64,000 bases of DNA from Umezawaea sp049997955 (GTDB lineage Bacteria; Actinomycetota; Actinomycetes; Mycobacteriales; Pseudonocardiaceae): the NCBI GenBank assembly GCA_049997955.1, contig JAEBDY010000004.1:1-64000 (forward strand). Reading direction: 5' to 3'. Below the pieces are notes generated by a model. That model was not told the DNA's origin and ran no database searches. It saw nothing but the letters and a program-made list of their open reading frames with translations. The translations under genes were made by a program, and so were the position numbers. Positions 51,173 through 60,030 of the stretch are shown here, one piece after another. Every line of letters starts with the position of its first letter. The stretch's first letter is position 1.

Positions 51173-52089
51173 GCGGCAACCTGGAGAACCGCTACCGCCG
51201 ACTGCTGCGGGTGCTGCCCGCGTGGTACCGGGCGGAGCGCGAGGAGGAGATGGTCGGGCTGTTCCTGGCCGACCGGACGGACGAGCTGGACCTGGAGCAC
51301 GGGTGGCCGGGCTGGGGTGAGGCCGGGGCGACGGTCGCGTTGGGCGTGCGGACGCGGTTCGCCGCGTCGGGTGCTCCGGCGCGGGCGGTCGCGGTCGGTG
51401 ACGTGGTGCGGCTGGTCGCGATGATCGGGGTGCTCGTGCACGCCGCGCACGCGACGCAGGGGCTGGTGTCGCAGCTGCTGGAAGGCGGCGCCCCGGTGGC
51501 CGTGCGGCCGTTCGTCCTGGCGGCCGACCTGGCGCTGCTGGCGGGGTCGGTGGCGGTGGTCGCCGGGTTCCGCGGCGTGGCGAAGGCGCTGTTCGGGGTG
51601 CTGTCCGTGCTCTCCCTGCTGCGGCTGGCGCAGGGGGTGGGGCCCGAGGTGCTGCTGGGCCTGCTGTGGCAGGTGCCGTTGTGGTTGACCGTGCTCGCGC
51701 TGTGCGCCGGGTTCCACCGCGACGCCCCCGAGCCCGCGTCGGGCGGGTGGCGGTGGGCGGTGGTCGCCGTGGTGCCGGGCACCGCGGCCGTGATGGCCCT
51801 GACCACGGCGCTCCACCCGTACGAGCTCGTCGCGGTGGTCTCGACGGGGCTGGTGCCCGCCGCGGCGGTCGTGGCCGGGATGGCGCACCTGGCCCGTCGC
51901 GGCTCACCGGTCGGAGCCCTGGGTCTGGGTGTGTGGCTCGTGACGCTGCTGCCGGTCGAGCTGGCGTACCTGGCCTACGCCGACCCGGCCGTCGGGGTCC
52001 TGGCGGCGTCGATGGCCGTCGTCGGCGCCGCGCTGCTGGTCGTCGGGGTCCGCGGGATCCGACGACCAGCGGCACCGGTCACACCTTGA
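51169..52089 (+). CDS. PadR-associated integral membrane protein
   Basis: A 306-residue protein. The cytoplasmic N-terminus NRYRRLLRVLPAWYRAEREE EMVGLFL is typical of proteins encoded behind PadR genes. Then follow about seven hydrophobic helices (VVRLVAMIGVLVHAAHATQG, VLAADLALLAGSVAVVAGFR, VPLWLTVLALCAGF, VVAVVPGTAAVMALTTAL and others). No transporter or enzyme motif is visible. GTG 51169 overlaps the PadR stop. The 3' end overlaps the convergent MFS gene by 11 bases. Probably an envelope-stress or antibiotic-response membrane protein, by analogy only. Confidence 0.8.
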   Translation: MSGNLENRYRRLLRVLPAWYRAEREEEMVGLFLADRTDELDLEHGWPGWGEAGATVALGVRTRFAASGAPARAVAVGDVVRLVAMIGVLVHAAHATQGLVSQLLEGGAPVAVRPFVLAADLALLAGSVAVVAGFRGVAKALFGVLSVLSLLRLAQGVGPEVLLGLLWQVPLWLTVLALCAGFHRDAPEPASGGWRWAVVAVVPGTAAVMALTTALHPYELVAVVSTGLVPAAAVVAGMAHLARRGSPVGALGLGVWLVTLLPVELAYLAYADPAVGVLAASMAVVGAALLVVGVRGIRRPAAPVTP

Positions 52090-53488
52090 GCGGCACCGGG
52101 TTCCCGGAGGCCTCGATCGCGCGCCTGACCGGCACGAAGATCATCAGCACGAACCCGACGATGAAGAACACCACGAGCGAGATGATCGCCAGCCGGAACG
52201 ACCCGGTGGCCTGGCCGACGCCTGCGAACACCAGCGGACCGAGCCACGAGGTGGAGCGCTCGCCGACCTCGTAGAGCGAGAAGTACTGGGCCTCGCGGCC
52301 GGGCGGCACCATCTGGCTGAACAGCGACCGCGACAGGGCGTTGGTGCCGCCCAGCACGAGACCGATGCCGACCGCGAGCCCGTAGAACTGGGACTGCTGG
52401 CCGGCCTGCACGAAGTAGGCGAAGCCGATGACCACGATCCACACGAGCAGGCTGATCTGGATGGTGCGCTTGGCGCCCCACTTCTTCGCGCCCCACCCGT
52501 GCAGCACGCCGCCGAAGAACGCCACGAACTGGACGATGAGGATCGTGGTGATCAGCACCGTCTCGTCGAGCTTGAGCTCGTCGCGCCCGTACTGCGCCGA
52601 CACCCCGGCGACGGTGGAGATGCCGTCGGTGTAGATCAGGTAGGTGAACAGGAACGCCAGGGTCAGCGGGAACAGCCGCGCGGAGCGGAACGTCTGGCCG
52701 AGTTCCTTGAACCCGGCGACGATCACCCCGGCGCCGCTCTCACCGCCGTGCGGGGCCTGGTGGCGGCGCAGCCGCGACAGCGGGATGAGGGTGAACCCGG
52801 CCCACCACAGGCCGGAGAGCACGAACGCGAACCGCACGGCGGTCGCCTCGCTGATGCCGACCGCGTCGTGGCCGATGAACAGCGCCAGCTGGATCGCCAG
52901 CGCGATACCGCCGCCGAGGTACCCGAACGCCCAGCCGCGCGCCGACACGGCGTCGCGCTCGTCGGGTGTCGCGATCTCCGGCAGGAACGAGTAGTACACG
53001 ACCACCGAGGCGCCCCAGCAGATGTTGCCGAGGATGAACAGGACCACCCCGAGCGTCCAGTCCGAGCCGCCGACGAACCCCAGCGAGGCCGTGGCGATCG
53101 ACCCGGCGAAGGCGAACCCGCCGAGCATCCGCCGCTTGTTCTGGGTGCGGTCGGCGATGGCGCCCATGACGGGCAGCACGAGGACCTGCACGACGGTCGC
53201 GAGGGACAGCAGGTAGCCCCACAGCGACCCGGCCGGGAAGTGCACGCCGAACGCGGAGATGTCGCACTGCTGCAACGAGCTGTCCGCGCAGGCGTTGGCG
53301 CCGTTGCGGGCGACGTCGGCCTGCGCCTCGACCTTCGCGACCGCGGTGAGGTAGCCCGACAGGAACACCGTCGCCACCGATGTCGGGAACGCCGAGTTCG
53401 CCCAGTCGTACCAGCACCAGCCGCGCTGTTCACGAACCCGTTCGGGGGTGGTGCCCGCGCTGTCCGGGCTGCTGTCGACCACGCTCAT
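52079..53488 (-). CDS. UMF1/Atg22-type MFS transporter
   Basis: A 469-residue transporter with about 12 helices. The start REQRGWCWYDWANSAFPTSV is the UMF1 family signature (wa.YDwANsaf). Loop motif GAIADRTQNKRRMLGGFAFA follows helix 2-3; later DGISTVAGVSAQYGRDELKL, GTNALSRSLFSQMVPPGREA QYFSLYEVGERSTSWLGPLV are also characteristic of the family. The substrate is unknown; the yeast relative Atg22 effluxes amino acids from the vacuole. TACAGT lies 8 bases before ATG 53488 without Shine-Dalgarno. Confidence 0.9.
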   Translation of the reverse strand: MSVVDSSPDSAGTTPERVREQRGWCWYDWANSAFPTSVATVFLSGYLTAVAKVEAQADVARNGANACADSSLQQCDISAFGVHFPAGSLWGYLLSLATVVQVLVLPVMGAIADRTQNKRRMLGGFAFAGSIATASLGFVGGSDWTLGVVLFILGNICWGASVVVYYSFLPEIATPDERDAVSARGWAFGYLGGGIALAIQLALFIGHDAVGISEATAVRFAFVLSGLWWAGFTLIPLSRLRRHQAPHGGESGAGVIVAGFKELGQTFRSARLFPLTLAFLFTYLIYTDGISTVAGVSAQYGRDELKLDETVLITTILIVQFVAFFGGVLHGWGAKKWGAKRTIQISLLVWIVVIGFAYFVQAGQQSQFYGLAVGIGLVLGGTNALSRSLFSQMVPPGREAQYFSLYEVGERSTSWLGPLVFAGVGQATGSFRLAIISLVVFFIVGFVLMIFVPVRRAIEASGNPVPLKV

Positions 53489-53564
53489 GACGGCGGACTG
53501 TACTGGTCACCCGTCCGGATGATCGACGGTTACCCCAAGCTGTTGTCAACCGGCCACCTCGGCG

Positions 53565-54341
53565 TCAGGAACCGGTCCACGTCCGGCGGGCCCGCAGCAC
53601 GTCGCGCAGCACGTCGGGCCGGTCGGTCACCAGCCCGTCGACGCCGAGGTCGAGCAGCCGCCGCATCTCCGCGTCGTCGTCGACCGTCCACACGTGCACC
53701 TCCAGGCCGCGCCGGTGCGCGGCGCGGACGAACCGGTCGTCCACGACCCGCAACCGGCCCTGCGCCGCGGGCACCTGCGCCAGGGTTCCCCGCACCGCCG
53801 ACGCGGCCACGGGCACCCGCCCGGACAGCCACAGCGCGGCCACCGACCGCGGCCCCATCGACGTGAGCAGCCTCGGCCCGCCCAGTCGCCGCAGCCGCGC
53901 CAGCCGGGTGTCGGAGAACGACGCCAGGCACACCCGCCCCATCGCCCCCGCGCGCCGCAGCACCGCCAGCACCGGCTCCACCGCGGCGTCGGACTTCACG
54001 TCGATGTTGAGCAACGCGTCCGGCAGCTCCTCCAGCAGATCGGCCAACCGGGTGATCTTCTCCCGGCCGCCGATCAGCGCCCGGCCCACCGCCGACCACG
54101 GCTGCGCCACCACCGGACCGGTCAGGTCGGTCGTGCGGTCCAGCGTCGCGTCGTGGTGCACCACGACCACGCCGTCGGAGGTGGCGTGCACGTCGGTCTC
54201 CAGGTAGCGGTACCCCTCGGCGGTCGCGCGCCGGAACCCCGACAGGGAGTTCTCCATGGCTGCCAGGTCGTCGAGATGCCACCCCCGGTGGGCGTACGCC
54301 CTGGGGTGCGGCCCGTCCAGATACGGATGCGTGTCGCTCAC
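53565..54341 (-). CDS. Glycerophosphodiester phosphodiesterase
   Basis: A 258-residue cytosolic GDPD. YAHRGWHLDDLAAMENSLSG holds the catalytic His-Arg and the EN motif, YRYLETDVHATSDGVVVVHH D the Glu/Asp metal ligands and second catalytic His. ALLNIDVKSDAAVEPVL supplies the barrel Asp/Lys. The C-terminal AAHRRGLEVHVWTVDDDAEM and LGVDGLVTDRPDVL are the last barrel strands. It hydrolyses glycerophosphodiesters to sn-glycerol-3-phosphate and an alcohol. No signal peptide, so intracellular. GTG 54341 is the start. Confidence 0.92.
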   Translation of the reverse strand: MSDTHPYLDGPHPRAYAHRGWHLDDLAAMENSLSGFRRATAEGYRYLETDVHATSDGVVVVHHDATLDRTTDLTGPVVAQPWSAVGRALIGGREKITRLADLLEELPDALLNIDVKSDAAVEPVLAVLRRAGAMGRVCLASFSDTRLARLRRLGGPRLLTSMGPRSVAALWLSGRVPVAASAVRGTLAQVPAAQGRLRVVDDRFVRAAHRRGLEVHVWTVDDDAEMRRLLDLGVDGLVTDRPDVLRDVLRARRTWTGS

Positions 54342-54409
54342 GGCAAGCAGTGTGCCCTGGCGGCGTGGCGCTGGAGCGAACGGCAGGTGGCGGGATACCG
54401 TCGCGCGCC

Positions 54410-54784
54410 ATGGAACTGGTGACCGAGGCCGAGGGCGCCGTCGGCGTGATCGGCCAACGCCGCGAGGTCGCCCGGCATTGCGCCTGGTGCGGTCGGCGAC
54501 TGCCCGACCACGGCCGGATCGGCCGTCCCCGCCGCTACTGCGCCCAACCGTGCAGGCAACGCGCCTACGAGCGGCGCGCGGCCGTGCAGCGGGGAGGGCT
54601 CCCGGAGGACGCCGTGGTGCTCTCCAGCACCGAGCTGGCCGACCTGCAGGACAGGTTGTTCCAGCTCAGGTGCGCCGCGGAGGACATCATGACGGCGGCG
54701 GAGGACGGTGCGGGCGGCGACGAGCTGCGCGGCCTGGCCGCGGGCGTCGTGGACGCCGCACGAGGACTGGAGCGGTTGCGCTGA
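54410..54784 (+). CDS. Small protein with zinc-finger-like motif
   Basis: A 124-residue protein starting at ATG 54410 (TACCGT lies 8 bases upstream). After an acidic N-terminus comes HCAWCGRRLPDHGRIGRPRR YCAQPCRQRAYERR: CxxC and CxxxC pairs around a Gly-Arg-Pro-Arg turn, like the zinc-ribbon segment at the N-terminus of the KfrA-like protein at 15513-16595. The rest (LSSTELADLQDRLFQLRCAA, LAAGVVDAARGLERL) is helical. Possible DNA-binding role by analogy. It precedes the GGDEF-EAL gene by 67 bases. Confidence 0.6.
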   Translation: MELVTEAEGAVGVIGQRREVARHCAWCGRRLPDHGRIGRPRRYCAQPCRQRAYERRAAVQRGGLPEDAVVLSSTELADLQDRLFQLRCAAEDIMTAAEDGAGGDELRGLAAGVVDAARGLERLR

Positions 54785-54851
54785 ACGGTGTCGGCTTGCC
54801 CACGGCCCGTGGACTCGACCATCATGTCGCGCAGGTGGCGAGGAGGACTGC

Positions 54852-56870
54852 GTGACCAGCAACAGCGCCTTGTACCGCGAGGTGCTCGAACGGGCGACCG
54901 TCGGCTACGGCGTGACCGACCCGCGTGGAACGCTGCGCTGGGCCAACCCGGCACTGGCGTCGCTGATCGGCGTCCCGCTGGAGCACGTCGTGGGCCGTTC
55001 GCTGCCCGCGCTGCTGCCCGGCACGCCCGAGCGGCCCCGGTCCGGTCTGACCCTGCTCACCCCCAGCACGTGCGACCAGGGGCACCGGTGGCTGGAGGTG
55101 TCCTGCCGCCGCATCTCACCCGACGAGCTGCTCTACCAGATGGTGGACGTCTCGGCGTGGCGCGACCGCGAGCTGGAGGCCACGCACGAGGCGGACGCGC
55201 TGCGCCGCGCGCAGGTGCTGGGCCGGATGGGCACGTGGGAGTGGCACATCGCCGAGGACCGGATCGTCTGGTCCGAGACGCTGCTCGAGATGTGGAACAT
55301 GCCCAAGGACACGAAGCTCGACTTCCGGGGCTACACCGAGCTGGTGCACCCCGAGGACCTGCCGATGATCCAGGCGGTCCTGGAGGAGGCGATGCGCACC
55401 GGTTCCGGGTTCAACTTCACCCACCGCATGGCGCGCCTGGACCCGGACACCGGTGTCGAGGTGGAGCGGGTGTTCGAGTGCTTCGGCGAGGTCGTGCACG
55501 ACGAGCACGGCGCCCCGGTGCGGGCCCTGGGCACGGCGCACGACATCACCACCGCGCGGCGGGTGCACGACGAGCTGCTGCTCATGGCCGAGCAGGACCC
55601 GTTGACGGGGCTGTCGAACCGGCGCGCGATCACCCGCGAGCTGGAGCGGCAGCTCGCGACCGGCGGCGACGGCGCGTTGCTGCTGCTGGACCTGGACAAC
55701 TTCAAGGACGTCAACGACCTGCGCGGGCACGCGGTGGGCGACCGGCTGATGCGGTCGCTGGCCGTGGCGCTGCGGTCGCGGCTGGAGGACCCGCAGCTGA
55801 TCGGGCGGTTGGGCGGCGACGAGTTCGCGGTCGTGCTGCCCGGCATGACGGGCGTGGAGGCCGAGGTGGTCGCGAACCGGCTGCGCGACGCCGTGTCGGC
55901 GCTGCCGCTGGTGGGGGTCGCGCCGAACGCGCGGGTCACGGTCAGCACGGGGGTGGCCTCCTACACCTCCGGTGACGCGTGGGAGCTGGTGCTGGCCAAC
56001 GCCGACCTGGCCCTGTACGCGTCGAAGGCCGCGGGCCGCAACCGCGTGACCGTCTACGAGCCGGGCCACTACGCGGACACCGTCAAGCGGGTGTCGGTGA
56101 TGGACCGGCTGCGCACGGCGCTGGAGACCGGCGGGTTGGCGCTGCACGCGATGCCGATGGTGCAGCTGGTGTCCGGGAAGGTGCTGGGCCACGAGATCCT
56201 GCTGCGCCTGGAGGACGGCCAGGAGCCGTACCTGGGGCCCGCGGAGTTCCTGCCGGAGGCCGAGCGGTCCAACCTGGTGCACGACATCGACCGGTGGGTC
56301 CTGAGCCGCGCCATCGACACGCTCGTGCAGCACCCCGATCCCGAGCTGCGGTTCAACGTGAACGTGTCGGGTCGGACGTTGGAGGACGAGGACTTCGCCG
56401 GGTTCGTCCTGGACCGCCTCGCGGGCGCCGGGGTGGCGCCGGGCCGGTTGGGGTTGGAGATCACCGAGACCGCCGCGGTGACGAACCTGGACGCCGCCCG
56501 GTCGCTGGCGTTGAAGCTGCGCGGGTTCGGCTGCCGGATCACCCTGGACGACTTCGGCTCCGGTTTCGGGTCGTTCGTGCACCTCAAGCACCTGCCGATC
56601 ACCGGGATCAAGATCGACGGCGAGTTCGTGCGCGGGATCGACGAGCACAGCACCGACGCCGTGCTCGTTGCCGGAATAGTGGAGATCGCCCGCGGCCTCG
56701 GGCTGTCCGCGGTCGCCGAGTGGGTCGAACGCCCCACGCAGGTGGAAGCGCTGGTCAGACTCGGTGTGCGGGTGGGTCAGGGATTCCACCTCGGCAAGCC
56801 CCGACCCCTCGGCGAGGTGCTGGCGGAACGGGCGGTAGGGCCGAATGGAGCATTGAAGTCGTCTCGGTAG
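54852..56870 (+). CDS. PAS-GGDEF-EAL cyclic-di-GMP protein
   Basis: A 672-residue cytosolic signalling protein. PAS 1 (about 1-110, ERATVGYGVTDPRGTLRWAN), PAS 2 with PAC (about 125-240, MGTWEWHIAEDRIVWSETLL), GGDEF domain (about 245-415, intact GGDEF in IGRLGGDEFAVVLPGMT) and EAL domain (about 420-665). In the EAL domain the first motif reads EIL (GHEILLRLEDG); other residues are present: FNVNVSG, LEITETAAV, LDDFGSGFGSF, GIKIDGEF, GQGFHLGKP. So a cyclase is likely and a phosphodiesterase possible. The inhibitory RxxD site is displaced by two residues. GTG 54852 has AGGAGG just upstream. Confidence 0.92.
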   Translation: MTSNSALYREVLERATVGYGVTDPRGTLRWANPALASLIGVPLEHVVGRSLPALLPGTPERPRSGLTLLTPSTCDQGHRWLEVSCRRISPDELLYQMVDVSAWRDRELEATHEADALRRAQVLGRMGTWEWHIAEDRIVWSETLLEMWNMPKDTKLDFRGYTELVHPEDLPMIQAVLEEAMRTGSGFNFTHRMARLDPDTGVEVERVFECFGEVVHDEHGAPVRALGTAHDITTARRVHDELLLMAEQDPLTGLSNRRAITRELERQLATGGDGALLLLDLDNFKDVNDLRGHAVGDRLMRSLAVALRSRLEDPQLIGRLGGDEFAVVLPGMTGVEAEVVANRLRDAVSALPLVGVAPNARVTVSTGVASYTSGDAWELVLANADLALYASKAAGRNRVTVYEPGHYADTVKRVSVMDRLRTALETGGLALHAMPMVQLVSGKVLGHEILLRLEDGQEPYLGPAEFLPEAERSNLVHDIDRWVLSRAIDTLVQHPDPELRFNVNVSGRTLEDEDFAGFVLDRLAGAGVAPGRLGLEITETAAVTNLDAARSLALKLRGFGCRITLDDFGSGFGSFVHLKHLPITGIKIDGEFVRGIDEHSTDAVLVAGIVEIARGLGLSAVAEWVERPTQVEALVRLGVRVGQGFHLGKPRPLGEVLAERAVGPNGALKSSR

Positions 56871-56925
56871 GACGCACATGATGGGGCCGTTCGGGGATCC
56901 GCACCAAAGTGAACGGACTTGTCAC

Positions 56926-57609
56926 GTGCCCCAGTTGTACCCGGCCCGCGGGCTGCGGCGGATCGAGCTGACCACCGACGCGCCAGAGCCGACCGCCGAC
57001 TTTCTCGCCCAACTGCTCGGGTGGGCGGTCCTGCCCGAACCCGGCGACGTGTTCGGCGGCTGGGTGGGCGACCGCCTGGCCGTGCGCATCGGCCCCGGCA
57101 CGTCCACGGCGTGGCGGCTGGTGTTCTCCGGGACGCCCGCGAGGGAGGTGGGGCACGGGGCGGCCGTCGACCGCGGGCGGGTGCTGCACGGGCCGTGGGC
57201 GCCGGAACCGCGGCCGGGGGAGCCGTGCTGGGTGGAGCTGCTCGGGATCGCCGACGCCCACTACGCCGACGAGCTGGGGTGGCGCGCGCGTGACCCCGCC
57301 GAGCCGTTCAGCCTCTACGACGCCGAGTTCGACGGGGTCGCGCGTCCGGTGGCGGGCAGGCTCACCGCCGACACCGGGCTCGCGCCGGGCTGGACGGTCT
57401 ACTTCGCCGTGCCCGACGTCCCCGCCGCCGCGGCCGCCGCGACCAACCTCGGCGGCACGGTCGTGGTGGAGCCGCGCGAGGTGCCGACCGGACTCGTCAC
57501 GTCGATCGCCGATCCCGCGGGCGTGGTCGTGACGCTGCTGCAGGCCCCGGCCGGGTGGGGCGGGGCCTGGGCGCACGTCCCGGAGCCCACCGACTCCGGG
57601 ACGTCCTGA
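56926..57609 (+). CDS. VOC-superfamily protein (two domains)
   Basis: A 227-residue protein built of two glyoxalase-like beta-alpha-beta halves: LRRIELTTDAPEPTADFLAQ LLGWAVLPEPGDVFGGW (about 7-50) and WTVYFAVPDVPAAAAAATNL GGTVVVEPREVPTGLVTSIA DPAGVVVTLLQ (about 155-215). Such proteins may be dioxygenases, antibiotic-binding or lyase enzymes; metal ligands are not clear enough to choose. GTG 56926 is preferred, since residues from upstream ATGs (56878, 56881) look non-native. Confidence 0.75.
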   Translation: MPQLYPARGLRRIELTTDAPEPTADFLAQLLGWAVLPEPGDVFGGWVGDRLAVRIGPGTSTAWRLVFSGTPAREVGHGAAVDRGRVLHGPWAPEPRPGEPCWVELLGIADAHYADELGWRARDPAEPFSLYDAEFDGVARPVAGRLTADTGLAPGWTVYFAVPDVPAAAAAATNLGGTVVVEPREVPTGLVTSIADPAGVVVTLLQAPAGWGGAWAHVPEPTDSGTS

Positions 57610-57613
57610 CCGG

Positions 57614-58075
57614 TCAGCCGTCGAGTTCGGGCGGGAAGCCCCCGGTGGCGATCGGGCCCCAGCGTTCGATCGTCACCCGGATCAGGCTCTTGCCCTGGCG
57701 CACCATCGCCGCCCGGTACTCGTCCCAGTCGGGGTGCTCGCCCGCGATGCAGCGGAAGTACTCCACCAGCGGCTCCACCGACTCCGGCAGGTCCAGCACC
57801 TCCGCGCGCCCGTCGACCTGCACGTAGGGGCCGTCCCAGTCGTCGGACAGCACGCACATCGTCACCCGGTCGTCGCGGCGGGCGTTGCGCGACTTCGCCC
57901 GCCGAGGGTAGGTCGAGACGACGATCCGCCCGTCCTGGTCGACCCCGCACGCGACCGGCGACACCTGCGGGCGTCCATCGGCGCGCTGGGTGATGAGCAG
58001 GCCGCGGTGGCGCGGCCGGAGGAATTCGAGCAGGCGTTCCCGCTCCACGACGTCAGCGGTGGCGATCTTCGGCAT
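57614..58075 (-). CDS. PPOX-class F420-dependent oxidoreductase-like protein
   Basis: A 153-residue split-barrel flavin/F420-binding protein. ERERLLEFLRPRHRGLLITQ RADGRPQVSPVACGVDQDGR IVVSTYPRRAKSRNARRDDR is the standard N-terminal barrel with the Arg/Lys loop for cofactor phosphate. YVQVDGRAEVLDLPESVEPL and RVTIERWGPIAT complete the fold. It fits the PPOX family of the F420 group known as TIGR03618. ATG 58075 follows TAGGGT and GGAGG. It is divergent from the S9 peptidase gene, 40 bases away. Confidence 0.85.
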   Translation of the reverse strand: MPKIATADVVERERLLEFLRPRHRGLLITQRADGRPQVSPVACGVDQDGRIVVSTYPRRAKSRNARRDDRVTMCVLSDDWDGPYVQVDGRAEVLDLPESVEPLVEYFRCIAGEHPDWDEYRAAMVRQGKSLIRVTIERWGPIATGGFPPELDG

Positions 58076-58115
58076 GCCCTCCACCCTAGGAGACCGATCG
58101 GCGAGGATGCGGGGT

Positions 58116-60026
58116 ATGCCACGGTCCCTCCACGACGTGTCCCGCCTGTCCGCCCACGACGTGGTCGACAGCCTCGTGCCGTCGGCCCCCGCGCTGTCAC
58201 CGGACGGCCGGTGGGTCGTCCACGTGGTCGGTCCCGTCGGCCAGGCGGGCGACCGCCCGGTCCGGACGCTGTGGATCACCGCCGTCGACCGGAGCGCGCC
58301 GCCGCGCGTGCTCGTCACGGGCTCGGCGCCGCGGTGGTCCGCCGACTCCCGGTGGGTCCACTTCCTGTCCGACCACGCGCAACCGCACCGGATCCGCCGC
58401 GCCGGTGGACCCGCCGAATCCCTCACGACGTGGCGAGGCGGGGTCGAGCACCACCGACCACTGGCCGACCCCGACCTGGTCGCCCTCCTCGCCGCGGACG
58501 AGCACACGGAGGACCGGAGCGCACCGCGCCCGTCCCGGCTGCGGCTGCTCCACCTGCGCACCGGGCTCCTGCGGACACCGGCCGCCTTCACCGACCGGCA
58601 CGTCGTCGACGTGGTCCAACGCCCCGACGGCGGACCGCTGGCGGTGCTCACCCGGTCGACCCCCGACCTCGACCCCGGCCTCCTCGAATCCGAACTCCAC
58701 CTGCTGGACCCGGCGACCGGCGCGACCCACGACCTCGGCGCCGTCGAGGTGTCGGCATCCTCGCCCACCTGGTGGCGACACCCCGACTCCGGCTGGCACC
58801 TGGCCTACCTGGCGAACACCCCTCCCGGCCTGGTGGGCGGCACCGCGGTGTTCGACCTGGCGATCCCGCCGAGCGGGCCCGCGACCGGACACCACAACCT
58901 GACCGACGGCCTGCCCGCCTGCCCCGTGGAACTCGTCCAGGTCGACACCGGCCCACCCCTCGCGCTGATCGAGGACGGCCTGGACACCACGATCCACCGC
59001 CTCGACCCGACCGGACCCCGCTTCGCGCTGGTGCACCGCCTCGAAGGGTTCGCCGGATCGCTGACCACGAGCCGAGACGGCGACGTCGTCGCCGTCGTGG
59101 CCAGCACCGCCCACGAACCCGACGACGTCCACACCGGACCCCCACGAGGACCACTGGAGCGCCTCACCGACACCAACCCCGGCTTCCGCGCCGTCCACTG
59201 GGGCACCGTGGAGCGCCTGTCCTACCGGGCCGACGACGGACTCGCCCTGGACGGCCTGCTGGTCCTGCCACCCGGCACCACCCGACAGGACGGCCCGTTC
59301 CCCCTGGTCACCCTCGTCCACGGCGGCCCGTACGGCAGGCACGCCGACCGCTTGCAGCTCGGCTGGTACCCCAGCGGCCAGTGGCTGGCCACCGCCGGGT
59401 ACGCGGTGTTCCTGCCCAACCCGCGCGGCGGCAGGGGACACGGCCACGCCTTCGCCGCCTGCGTCGCGGGCGCCGTCGGCCAGGACGAGTGGACCGACAT
59501 CCTCACCGGGATAGACCTGCTCGTCGACGGCGCCGTCGCCGACCCCGACCGGCTCGGCATCGGCGGCTGGAGCCACGGCGGGTTCATGGCCGCCTGGGCC
59601 GTCGGACAGACCCGCCGGTTCAAGGCCGCCCTCGTGGGCGCGGGCATCAGCGACTGGGGGATGCTCGCCGCCACCGGCGAGGAAGGCGCGTTCGAGGCCG
59701 CGCTCGGCGGCAGCACCGGCTGGGAGGGCCCCGGACCGCACCCGCACGACCGGCTCAGCCCGATCTCCCACGCCTCCGCGATCCGCACCCCCGTGCTGAT
59801 CGTCCACGGGAGCGAGGACACCAACGTGCCGGTCTCCCAGGCGGAGTTCCTCCACCGCGCGCTGCGCCGCTTCGGCGTCGAGCACGACCACGTCGTCTAC
59901 CGGGGGGAGCCGCACTCGATCCGGCGACGCGAGCACCAGCTCGACCTGCTGCACCGCACCCGCGCGTGGTTCGACCGGTGGCTCACGGACAGGGGTCACC
60001 AGGGGTGCCCCTCTGCGGGAGGATGA
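58116..60026 (+). CDS. S9-family (prolyl oligopeptidase-type) serine peptidase
   Basis: A 636-residue protein with no signal peptide. An N-terminal beta-propeller (about 1-360) contains WD-like strands (SPDGRWVVHVVGPVG, PRWSADSRWVHFLSDHAQPH). The catalytic alpha/beta-hydrolase domain (about 365-630) has LVTLVHGGPYGRHADRLQLG (oxyanion), NPRGGRGHGHAFAACVAGAV, the nucleophile elbow GIGGWSHGGFMAAWAVGQ, Asp in LIVHGSEDTNVPVSQAEF and His in YRGEPHSIRRREHQ. It cleaves short peptides, usually acyl- or prolyl-type. ATG 58116 was chosen; ATG 58107 is an alternative. The alpha/beta-hydrolase gene follows 4 bases after the stop. Confidence 0.92.
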   Translation: MPRSLHDVSRLSAHDVVDSLVPSAPALSPDGRWVVHVVGPVGQAGDRPVRTLWITAVDRSAPPRVLVTGSAPRWSADSRWVHFLSDHAQPHRIRRAGGPAESLTTWRGGVEHHRPLADPDLVALLAADEHTEDRSAPRPSRLRLLHLRTGLLRTPAAFTDRHVVDVVQRPDGGPLAVLTRSTPDLDPGLLESELHLLDPATGATHDLGAVEVSASSPTWWRHPDSGWHLAYLANTPPGLVGGTAVFDLAIPPSGPATGHHNLTDGLPACPVELVQVDTGPPLALIEDGLDTTIHRLDPTGPRFALVHRLEGFAGSLTTSRDGDVVAVVASTAHEPDDVHTGPPRGPLERLTDTNPGFRAVHWGTVERLSYRADDGLALDGLLVLPPGTTRQDGPFPLVTLVHGGPYGRHADRLQLGWYPSGQWLATAGYAVFLPNPRGGRGHGHAFAACVAGAVGQDEWTDILTGIDLLVDGAVADPDRLGIGGWSHGGFMAAWAVGQTRRFKAALVGAGISDWGMLAATGEEGAFEAALGGSTGWEGPGPHPHDRLSPISHASAIRTPVLIVHGSEDTNVPVSQAEFLHRALRRFGVEHDHVVYRGEPHSIRRREHQLDLLHRTRAWFDRWLTDRGHQGCPSAGG

Positions 60027-60030
60027 CGGG

